Below are positions 1 through 5,555 of a stretch of DNA of 7,814 nucleotides, in pieces; position 1 is the first letter of the stretch, and the number at the start of each line of letters is the position of its first letter. Source of the stretch: Kiritimatiellales bacterium (GTDB lineage: Bacteria; Verrucomicrobiota; Kiritimatiellia; Kiritimatiellales; Pontiellaceae); contig JAUUYK010000035.1 in assembly GCA_030588285.1 (NCBI GenBank), positions 1-7,814 on the forward strand. The letters are read 5' to 3'. The notes beneath the pieces were generated by a model that was given only the letters and a program-made list of their open reading frames with translations, did no database searches and was not told the origin of the DNA. A program made the position numbers and the translations under genes.

Positions 1-103
1 AATTTTTAGCAATATCTTTATAGGTCTCTGGATCCGAATAACGAAAAGCTATATCCTCTAATTCCCACTTTATTTGCCAAATACCAAGTCTGCTTGCTAG
101 ATC
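1..103 (-). pseudogene. RelA/SpoT (p)ppGpp synthetase/hydrolase fragment, off left edge
   Basis: The minus strand, read from about 103 down to 1, encodes [16 protein letters not shown] followed by [17 protein letters not shown]. This is the conserved stretch between the HD hydrolase and synthetase domains of long RelA/SpoT homologues, which make and degrade the alarmone (p)ppGpp in the cytoplasm. In full-length proteins it sits roughly at residues 170-205 of about 700. The frame stays open further upstream to an ATG at 187-185, but residues encoded above about position 103 (for example TRFLVGPRG) do not resemble the HD domain expected there. The N-terminal part is therefore missing or replaced, and the start of the DUF3108 gene lies 100 bases away. 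Downstream sequence is outside the window, so whether the synthetase half survives cannot be seen. The homology is clear; the broken status is an inference. It could instead be a shortened but expressed gene starting at 187. Confidence 0.65.
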
Positions 104-204
104 AAGCCCGCGCGGCCCGACTAAAAACCGAGTGATCGCGACGCATCTTGTTTGTCTTGTGAATCGGAGAAAACTATTTAAGATCATAAAAAGGAGATCC
201 GCAT

Positions 205-969
205 ATGATCGGTAAAAAATTAATCGGGGTTCTGGCGTTATTTTTCATCGCTTCATGGTCATTTTCTCAGGAACCGAATCCGGCGGAAAAATTGCCGGCC
301 TTTGAACCGGGCGAAAAACTGACCTATAGCCTCGGCTGGCAGTTTATTGTGGTGGGCCGCGCCACGCTGGAAGTTTTGCCGGACGAGGAGATCGATGGGA
401 AACCCGTGCGAAGTTTCGAGATGAAGGCAAAAACCGGAAAGGTGGTCAGTAGCCTTTTTAAGGTGGATGATACGCTCGCGTCGCTTGCTGAATATGACGT
501 GAGCCGCTCGTTGGGGTTTGCAAAAATTCAACGGGAAGGCAGTACGAAACGCGATGTCTCACTGGATTTTGACTGGGAAAATCTGAATGTAATCTACACG
601 GAAACCATCGGCGGCGACCATCGGATCACCCCGATTCTGGAAAATACCCTCGATCCGCTTTCGGCGTTCTATTTTGTCCGCACGCAGACGTTCGATGTCG
701 GGGACGTGATTAAGGGGCCGATGACCGATGGAAAGCGTTGTAAAGAGGCGGAGATTAAGGTGGTTGGCCGCGAACGAATTAAAGTGAACGGAAAAAAATA
801 CGACACCCTTCGGCTGGAACCGAGCCTTAAGGATGTGGGCGGGGTCTTTGAAAAAAGCAAAAATGCGACGATGGTGATCTGGGTGACGGATGACCATCGG
901 CATATCCCGGTGAAACTGAAAAGTAAGGTAGTGGTCGGCAGTTTTGTGGCCGAGCTGGAACATAAATAA
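205..969 (+). CDS. Secreted DUF3108 domain protein
   Basis: A 254-residue protein with an N-terminal signal peptide: basic MIGKK, a hydrophobic core, and likely signal peptidase I cleavage after SFS at about residue 21. The rest matches the DUF3108 pattern: [10 protein letters not shown] with a following VGRATLEV (residues 36-57), the [11 protein letters not shown] segment (150-160), and a C-terminal [11 protein letters not shown] plus [10 protein letters not shown] (226-251). Members are exported, beta-rich proteins of envelope-bearing bacteria with no established biochemical role. The start is supported by AAGGAG at 191-196, eight bases from the ATG. A weak promoter-like pair (TTGTCT at 152-157, TATTTA at 175-180, 17 apart) lies upstream but is not convincing. 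It is probably first in a cluster, since the next gene starts 9 bases after its stop. Family assignment is fairly sure; periplasmic location is inferred from the signal peptide. Confidence 0.85.
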   Translation: MIGKKLIGVLALFFIASWSFSQEPNPAEKLPAFEPGEKLTYSLGWQFIVVGRATLEVLPDEEIDGKPVRSFEMKAKTGKVVSSLFKVDDTLASLAEYDVSRSLGFAKIQREGSTKRDVSLDFDWENLNVIYTETIGGDHRITPILENTLDPLSAFYFVRTQTFDVGDVIKGPMTDGKRCKEAEIKVVGRERIKVNGKKYDTLRLEPSLKDVGGVFEKSKNATMVIWVTDDHRHIPVKLKSKVVVGSFVAELEHK

Positions 970-978
970 CGGAGTCCG

Positions 979-2010
979 ATGAAAAAAAATCAATCCATTC
1001 TGCTGGTTGGCTTGGCGCTGCTACTCGGCGGTTGCACGACCTATAAAGAAAAATTTAAAAAGGGCACCGTGGCCAATGTTGGATTTTTTGCGGACAGCAC
1101 CGTGACCATGATGAGCAATCTCGACCTGCAAATGGGGCGAAAAGAGACCCTGCTGACGCGCCGATTTTTTGCTCCAGATGAGCCGGAAGAAATGCGGCTT
1201 CGTAAACTGGACGAAAAGTTTAACCGAGCCGTTAAGGGCCTGGTGAAATATTCCATCAAAATTGTGAATATTGCCGAGTCGGCCAGCTCCGAGGAGGAGA
1301 TGATTGCAAAATATGCGGTTTATTTGGCTCAGTATAAAGAAATGCTGATAACGCGTGAGTTATATGATGACGCGAGTTTTGAACAAACGATCGCCAAGGT
1401 TCGGGAACAGGAACGTTTTCTGGATGCATTGCGGGCGGGGCAGGCTTTGCTCAATGCCGTGGCGATGGATGCAATCCTGAATGTCAAAGAGTTGACCGAT
1501 GCGGTTGATGTGCTCGTTGAAAAGGTTGATCTTAAAATTGATGAGGAATATGCCGATGTTTTGATGTATCGGAATATTTTGGAGGATGAAAAATCGGATA
1601 TTCTCCGCGCCTTTGCGTTGATCTATACCGCGTATAAAACCGACGAACCCGATCTGAGCGCGCTTCGGGAGAGCGGGGTGATCTGGATGCCGGAGATTAT
1701 TCCAGCAGGAACGCCGACCCGAGATGAGCTAAAGGTAATTGGAGAACATTTGGAAGCCCGTTTGCAGGCCATGCACCGGATCTCTCAGGAAGTTGAACCG
1801 GATTGGAACGACTATCTCGCCGCACAGAAAGAACTACGCGTGGTATCTAAGCGGGTTTCCGTGATGATTCAACGCACGCAGATTATGATGCTGACCTGGG
1901 TGCGGGCACACCAAAAAATGGCGGCCGGAACGGTTGATCCAGCGGATTGGTTTGATATCGGGGAATCCACTAAAAACCTCTTGAAGGCCGCCCCGAGCGC
2001 AATTCTTTAA
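979..2010 (+). CDS. Putative alpha-helical lipoprotein, unknown family
   Basis: A 343-residue protein that I do not recognise. It begins MKKNQ, then a leucine-rich core and a lipobox LGGC with the acylated cysteine at residue 19, so it should be a lipoprotein processed by signal peptidase II. The residue after Cys is Thr, not Asp, so by the E. coli +2 rule nothing holds it in the inner membrane. The mature part lacks obvious motifs. It is rich in charged and alanine/leucine residues with long stretches free of Pro and Gly (about 60-240), suggesting a mostly helical, possibly bundle-like fold. A short SD, GGAG at 971-974, lies four bases from the ATG, and the gene starts 9 bases after the DUF3108 stop, so the two are probably co-transcribed. 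An 83-base gap with no visible gene or strong signal follows it. Confidence 0.85.
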   Translation: MKKNQSILLVGLALLLGGCTTYKEKFKKGTVANVGFFADSTVTMMSNLDLQMGRKETLLTRRFFAPDEPEEMRLRKLDEKFNRAVKGLVKYSIKIVNIAESASSEEEMIAKYAVYLAQYKEMLITRELYDDASFEQTIAKVREQERFLDALRAGQALLNAVAMDAILNVKELTDAVDVLVEKVDLKIDEEYADVLMYRNILEDEKSDILRAFALIYTAYKTDEPDLSALRESGVIWMPEIIPAGTPTRDELKVIGEHLEARLQAMHRISQEVEPDWNDYLAAQKELRVVSKRVSVMIQRTQIMMLTWVRAHQKMAAGTVDPADWFDIGESTKNLLKAAPSAIL

Positions 2011-2081
2011 TCGGAGCAATTTGGGGGTAAAAAACAAGCGAAGTGGGCGAGCATGTGTTTAAAATAGGTCGGCATAAAAAT

Positions 2082-2086
2082 GGAGG
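2082..2086 (+). promoter_or_regulatory. Ribosome binding site deciding the start of the first BamE-like gene
   Basis: GGAGG lies one base before an in-frame ATG at 2088 and seven bases before an in-frame GTG at 2094. The usual spacing favours the GTG. A further in-frame GTG at 2043 has no SD and would put a long polar stretch before the signal peptide. Confidence 0.6.
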
Positions 2087-2093
2087 AATGAGA

Positions 2094-2495
2094 GTGAAAG
2101 GCGAAAATTTCATACAACAAGGATGTAGAATTGGGCTGATTGCCGTCGGGATTTTTCTGTTGGCGGGTTGTTCCAGTTGGGACGGGTATGCCGGAGTTGA
2201 GAATGAATGGCGAAGTCCGGATGTGCCTCCGTGGGAACCGGGCGTTACGACCGCCTCAGAGGTGACGGCGGTGCTCGGCCCGCCTTCGCAGTTAATTGCG
2301 TTGCACGACGAGACGGTTTTTTATTATATGCGCGAGGGCAAAGGCGGCCACGCGTTGATGCTCTTTGTTTGGAATACGGGCACACAGACGACCTCGTATG
2401 ATCGAGCCATGTTTTTCTTTGATAAACAAGGCCTCCTTCGAAAATATTCCTATAGCCCCGAAGCACTTCCCTATGAGCCTGCAAAAGAAAAGTAA
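2094..2495 (+). CDS. Small BamE-like (SmpA/OmlA-type) lipoprotein, first of a tandem pair
   Basis: A 133-residue product from GTG 2094; ATG 2088 would add two residues. It has a signal sequence ending FLLAGC, with the lipidated cysteine at residue 26 followed by Ser-Ser. The mature domain carries PGVTTASEVTAVLGPP (residues 49-64), then ETVFYYM, and near the end FFFDKQGLLRKYSY. This order (Gly-x-Thr, helix, LGxP, hydrophobic strand with Tyr, then a strand ending in a turn and 'GxL') is the pattern of the SmpA/OmlA fold of BamE, a lipoprotein of the beta-barrel assembly machine, and of many small lipoproteins with the same fold. I see the motif, but calling it true BamE would go too far because several unrelated envelope functions use this fold. 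The next gene encodes a related protein, pointing to an old duplication. Confidence 0.75.
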   Translation: MKGENFIQQGCRIGLIAVGIFLLAGCSSWDGYAGVENEWRSPDVPPWEPGVTTASEVTAVLGPPSQLIALHDETVFYYMREGKGGHALMLFVWNTGTQTTSYDRAMFFFDKQGLLRKYSYSPEALPYEPAKEK

Positions 2496-2502
2496 AGGTG
2501 GG

Positions 2503-2551
2503 TGGGATGGAGGAGGCCGCTCCGCTCCGGTGCGCGGTGCGCACTTTCCCA
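2503..2551 (+). repeat. Inverted-repeat element that could fold as a three-way junction
   Basis: Outer arms TGGGA (2503-2507) and TCCCA (2547-2551) are complementary. Inside are two further hairpins. In the first, GGAGGAG (2509-2515) pairs with CTCC..CTCC (2520-2528) with a two-base bulge. The second is GTGCGC (2530-2535) / GCGCAC (2539-2544) around a GGT loop. The element begins 7 bases after the previous stop codon and contains both the GGAGGAGG ribosome binding sequence and the proposed GTG start of the next gene. It could be an interspersed palindromic repeat or an mRNA structure that limits translation; the window contains only one copy. Confidence 0.45.
2509..2516 (+). promoter_or_regulatory. 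Ribosome binding site of the second BamE-like gene
   Basis: GGAGGAGG is the only strong SD near the second lipoprotein gene. It lies 13 bases before the in-frame GTG at 2530, longer than usual. The in-frame ATG at 2473 has no SD and overlaps the previous gene. The SD is inside the inverted-repeat element and would be paired in that fold. Confidence 0.45.
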
Positions 2552-3153
2552 TAAATGCGCTCTGCCTCTGTCTGTTGACGACTTCGTTATTAACGAATAG
2601 TGGGTGTGCGCTAACGAAGAAAAAAATGAACCCGAATTCGACGTATCCGAAGCAACCTTATCAGGATGGAATTACGCATAGTGATGAGGTGCTGGATGAG
2701 TTGGGCCCCCCATTAAAAATGACCGCATTGCCAGCTGGATACGCATTTATGTATGAAGCACTGACAACCCGGGAATTCCAGTTGGGATTTGGCCTGCCGA
2801 TTCCGGTGATCAAGTGGTTTAAGTTTGTGGTGGCGCGGGCGGACTATGATCATAAGGTGATGATTTATCAATTTGACGACGAACATTGTTTAATCGCTTC
2901 GGGCGGGAATGAGGCCCGCTTCGATTTGGGCAATTCGACAGCCATTCAACCGATTGTTACCTACCAACCCATGTTTGATACCTCCGATGTAGAAAGCGAT
3001 GTGGTCTCTTTTGTGGAGTGGCCAGCCTTTTGCTTGCTCCCCCTTCCGCTAACGCTCAACCGCGCGCAAAGCATAGATGCCGGATCGGCCGGCCTAGAGC
3101 AACGCGGAACCGCTCCCGGAGTGGGTCAACGATCGATGGAGTTGCATAACTGA
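2530..3153 (+). CDS. BamE-like lipoprotein, second of the tandem pair, with odd C-terminal tail
   Basis: From GTG 2530 this is a 207-residue protein; from ATG 2473, within the previous gene, it would be 226. The shorter form gives a compact signal sequence (INALCLCLLTTSLLTNSGC) with the candidate lipid cysteine at residue 26. The lipobox is weak because Asn is at -3. After it, DGITHSDEVLDELGPP (46-61) and YAFMYEAL closely parallel the motif of the upstream gene (matching G-x-T, S-x-EV, LGPP and F-x-Y), so both appear to be BamE-like folds from a duplication. Between the two BamE-like halves it has an extra hydrophobic stretch, LGFGLPIPVIKWFKFVVA, before VMIYQFDDEHCLI. The last ~47 residues, from FVEWPAF on, are Pro/Gly/Arg-rich with no family resemblance and may be acquired or read-through sequence. 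The start is uncertain, but the gene is probably real. Confidence 0.7.
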   Translation: MRGAHFPINALCLCLLTTSLLTNSGCALTKKKMNPNSTYPKQPYQDGITHSDEVLDELGPPLKMTALPAGYAFMYEALTTREFQLGFGLPIPVIKWFKFVVARADYDHKVMIYQFDDEHCLIASGGNEARFDLGNSTAIQPIVTYQPMFDTSDVESDVVSFVEWPAFCLLPLPLTLNRAQSIDAGSAGLEQRGTAPGVGQRSMELHN

Positions 3154-3187
3154 CTTAATTCATTCTGGGGAATGAAAAGGATTATTC

Positions 3188-4858
3188 ATGACGGAATTAT
3201 TTAATAAAATATTCTCGGTTGGGCACGTTGCTCGGTGCCTTTTTCTGGCTCTTTTATGGGTTTCGTCTGCGGCCGTTGCGGCGCAAAAACTGGAAGAAAA
3301 TCTGCTGGTCAAAAATGTGCTTCTTGCAGACCCCGATGGTGGCGAGGAGGATCACGTTGTCAACTTGTTGGTCAAAAAGGGTAAGTTGGAGATGGTCTCT
3401 ATAGCGCTGGGGTCGGAGAAGGAGATTGACCTTGTACTGGATGCGCAGCAGGGGATTATTCTGGGCAAATTAACCGTGGGGGAACCGGCAAGTTTTATGA
3501 TTTTGGATGAAGATCCTCGCGTAAATTTTGAGGCCTTACTCGATACGAAAACCCATGCCGTATTCGTGTTGAAGAAGGGCATAATTGTTCGCAACCTACT
3601 GATGCCCTCTCCGCAGGATCCGAACGCACTGACGGCTGAAAAGTCTACGGAGTGGTTTGCTTATAGTACACCGCCTATGGCGCTTTCGACGTCCTATAAG
3701 AACGCGGGGAAATGGAACCGATTTAAAAGCAAGTATGTGAATGCCGCCTTTATTGCGGCACTGGCACTCGATCGAATGAGCTGGCTTGATCAGGACGGAA
3801 CTAGCGAGGGACAATCGGGCGACCTTTCGACGTATGACGGCGGCGAAATCCGGGCCTTACGCTTTGGAACGGTGGGGTCGTTGAATTTTGAAAACCCGTG
3901 GATCTTTACTTTTTTTGCGGCCACCGCCGCTTTTGATAAGGGGTTTGATTCGACTGTTGATGATGGAATTGGCGTTTTTGATCTGCGACTGGATATTCCT
4001 TTTTATAAAGATTCAACGCTATCGATTGGTAAGCAGAAAGAACCCATTTCTATGGAGCGCTTAGCCAGTATGGTGCATTTGCCGATGCAGGAGCGGGCGG
4101 CGGTTTCCGATGCTATGATGGCCAGTCGAAATGTGGGTATTGTACTCAGCGGAACGGGATTCGATCGGCGCACAACTTGGGCGGGCGGCGTATTCAATCC
4201 TTGGTTGGATGCCGGGACGTCCATTGGGGATGCCTCCACCCTGTTGATCGGGCGCGGAACGGTGGTTCCGCTGGAGAGCGCAAATGGAAAATCGCTGTTT
4301 CATCTCGGAGCCGGCCTTCGTTATTCCAACGCAAAAAGTGACGTGCGTTATTCAACCGAACCGGAATTTAATAAGGCGCCTCTGTTTGTAGACACGGGGG
4401 CGTTCGCTGCGGAATCCACGATGCTCTACGATCTGGAAGCGGCCTGGCGCTGGGGGCCGGTTTGGCTGAATGGCGAGTATGTCATTAATCAGGTGGAGGC
4501 GGCATCGGCTGGCAACCCAACGTTTAGTGGATATCACATTTCGATGAGCTATATCCTGACCGGAGAGATGCGACCCTACAATAAACGAAGCGGCCTGTTT
4601 CGCCCCGTTCCGGTCTCTAAATCGGTGAACGATGGCGGGTGGGGCGCCTGGGAGTTAGCGGCCCGCTATTCGAATCTGGATCTGAATGAAGGTTCTCTGC
4701 TCGGCGGAGAAACGGAGATCTATTCGCTGGGGCTAAACTGGTGGCTCAGCACATCGGCTAGTTTAAATATTAACTATCGGCACATCGTGCTGGATCAAAA
4801 TAATGAAACGGGGCATTCGGATGGTCTGATGACGCGTGTTGTGTTGTTGCTGGAATAA
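3188..4858 (+). CDS. Phosphate-selective porin (OprO/OprP type) with N-terminal amidohydrolase-like composite domain
   Basis: A 556-residue outer-membrane protein. AAGGA at 3177-3181 supports the ATG. A signal peptide ends near AVAAQ (about residue 32). Residues 37-137 resemble the non-catalytic beta-domain of amidohydrolases: LLVKNVLLADPDG, NLLVKKGKLEMVSI and VLDAQQGI match its N-terminal half, and LTVGEPASFMILDEDP plus VFVLKKGIIV its C-terminal half, with no metal-binding barrel between. From about 175 it reads as an OprO/OprP barrel: STLSIGKQKEPISMERLAS (276-294), MASRNVGIVLSG (311-322), YHISMSYILTGEMRPY (449-464), GAWELAARYSNLDLNEG (486-502) and LGLNWWLS (514-521). These porins pass small anions such as phosphate or polyphosphate; the actual substrate here is unknown. 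The protein ends in LLLE, without the usual terminal aromatic. It starts 34 bases after the preceding gene and probably belongs to its cluster. Confidence 0.88.
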   Translation: MTELFNKIFSVGHVARCLFLALLWVSSAAVAAQKLEENLLVKNVLLADPDGGEEDHVVNLLVKKGKLEMVSIALGSEKEIDLVLDAQQGIILGKLTVGEPASFMILDEDPRVNFEALLDTKTHAVFVLKKGIIVRNLLMPSPQDPNALTAEKSTEWFAYSTPPMALSTSYKNAGKWNRFKSKYVNAAFIAALALDRMSWLDQDGTSEGQSGDLSTYDGGEIRALRFGTVGSLNFENPWIFTFFAATAAFDKGFDSTVDDGIGVFDLRLDIPFYKDSTLSIGKQKEPISMERLASMVHLPMQERAAVSDAMMASRNVGIVLSGTGFDRRTTWAGGVFNPWLDAGTSIGDASTLLIGRGTVVPLESANGKSLFHLGAGLRYSNAKSDVRYSTEPEFNKAPLFVDTGAFAAESTMLYDLEAAWRWGPVWLNGEYVINQVEAASAGNPTFSGYHISMSYILTGEMRPYNKRSGLFRPVPVSKSVNDGGWGAWELAARYSNLDLNEGSLLGGETEIYSLGLNWWLSTSASLNINYRHIVLDQNNETGHSDGLMTRVVLLLE

Positions 4859-4863
4859 GAATG

Positions 4864-4885
4864 GATTTTTTAACGATAAAAAATC
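4864..4885 (+). repeat. AT-rich inverted repeat after the porin gene
   Basis: GATTTTTTA (4864-4872) and TAAAAAATC (4877-4885) form a perfect nine-pair stem around a four-base loop, starting five bases after the porin stop codon. The stem has only two G-C pairs and no T-run follows it, so it is at best a weak terminator or mRNA-end structure. Confidence 0.35.
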
Positions 4886-4922
4886 TAAGGTGTTATTTGG
4901 TGATGAATAAAGGGAGGAAAAA

Positions 4923-5467
4923 ATTAAGACGATCGATTCAGTATTGAAACTTGTTTTGATTGCTTTAGGGGGGGGGGGGCCAAGCCGCACTAAGTGAATT
5001 AGAAGAAGCGCTACGCAACGGGTTGGGCGATCTCGACGGAAGCCCGGGCTAAAACGGCAGGAAGTTAAGATTGAAGAGAACGCCGATACGCCAGCGGCAA
5101 AAATGGTCCTACTGGAATCTGCTTTTGAAACCGCGATGCGGGACCCGTGGCGGATGAGGTGGAAGAAAGCACGCCGATCGTCTCTTCAGGAACGGCGACT
5201 TTGGTTCCCAAATTGCGCGATGCCGAAGCGCCGCAAAAAGTGGCGGCTTATATTAAGGCGCTTGGTGGCTCCGGCGAAATTGAACGAGTGGATGTCTGTG
5301 CAGAAACCCGTCTCCGAGTGGTGCGCAAAGACGGAGCGCAAGCGGTCGATGAACAAATGTTGCTCAATCACGGAGTTGTGACGCTATCAAATCAAATAAT
5401 GCATCTCATTGTTGGGTTTAATGCCGACCAATACGCCGCCGAAATGAATGGGCAGTTGAAGGGATAG
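4923..5467 (+). pseudogene. Frameshifted PTS EIIB-like gene
   Basis: Three frames together give one product. Frame A from 4923 reads KTIDSVLKLVLIAL. After the G run, a second frame from about 4981 reads QAALSELEEALRNGLGDLDG and stops at TAA 5050. A third frame from about 5052 reads KRQEVKIEENADTPAAKM and on to ESAFETAM. A fourth segment from 5141 reads GPVADEVEES to the TAG at 5465. The last ~85 residues match the EIIB domain of glucose-type phosphotransferase systems: KVAAYIKALGGSGEIERVDV, a Cys (codon 5297-5299) before TRLRV, then VDEQMLLNHGVV and IVGFNADQYAAEM. In intact proteins the Cys carries the phosphoryl group passed to a sugar. GGGAGG at 4912-4917 sits correctly for a start at 4923, where the codon is ATT, perhaps a mutated ATG. 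No PTS permease is nearby. Sequencing error is possible, but three shifts in 550 bases beside long intact genes favour real decay. Confidence 0.7.
4968..4979 (+). repeat. Homopolymer run of twelve G
   Basis: Twelve consecutive G lie inside the EIIB-like gene, between the codons for KLVLIAL and QAALSELEE. Removing one G joins these two frames as Gly-Gly-Gly-Gly-Gln-Ala. Such runs slip easily in replication and are also error-prone in sequencing. Confidence 0.9.
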
Positions 5468-5555
5468 CGGGTATTTATTTCGTCAATCCTCCGGTGTTAT
5501 GTTTGTGTTTAGAGTTTGGATTGTCTTATCAGGCAAGAAAGGTATGGTTTGTTGT

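Noticed and set aside
152..180. Promoter-like pair TTGTCT / TATTTA before the DUF3108 gene
   Set aside because: The spacing is right, but the -10 box matches only half the consensus and the background is AT-rich.
559..993. Minus-strand open frame of 144 codons opposite the DUF3108 gene
   Set aside because: It is fully antisense to a well-supported gene, has no SD or family resemblance, and its His/Arg/Phe-rich composition is typical of a shadow frame.
2365..2529. N-terminal extension of the second lipoprotein from 2365 or 2473
   Set aside because: It overlaps the preceding gene in another frame, has no SD, and would place 20 to 75 residues before the signal peptide. ATG 2473 cannot be fully excluded.
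3087..3094. GGCCGGCC palindrome
   Set aside because: An eight-base palindrome in GC-rich coding sequence is expected by chance and no related copies are nearby.
5103..5381. Plus-strand frame of 92 codons starting at ATG 5103
   Set aside because: Only its first dozen codons belong to the EIIB-like gene. After 5140 it is out of frame with the conserved domain and turns Arg/Trp/Lys-rich.
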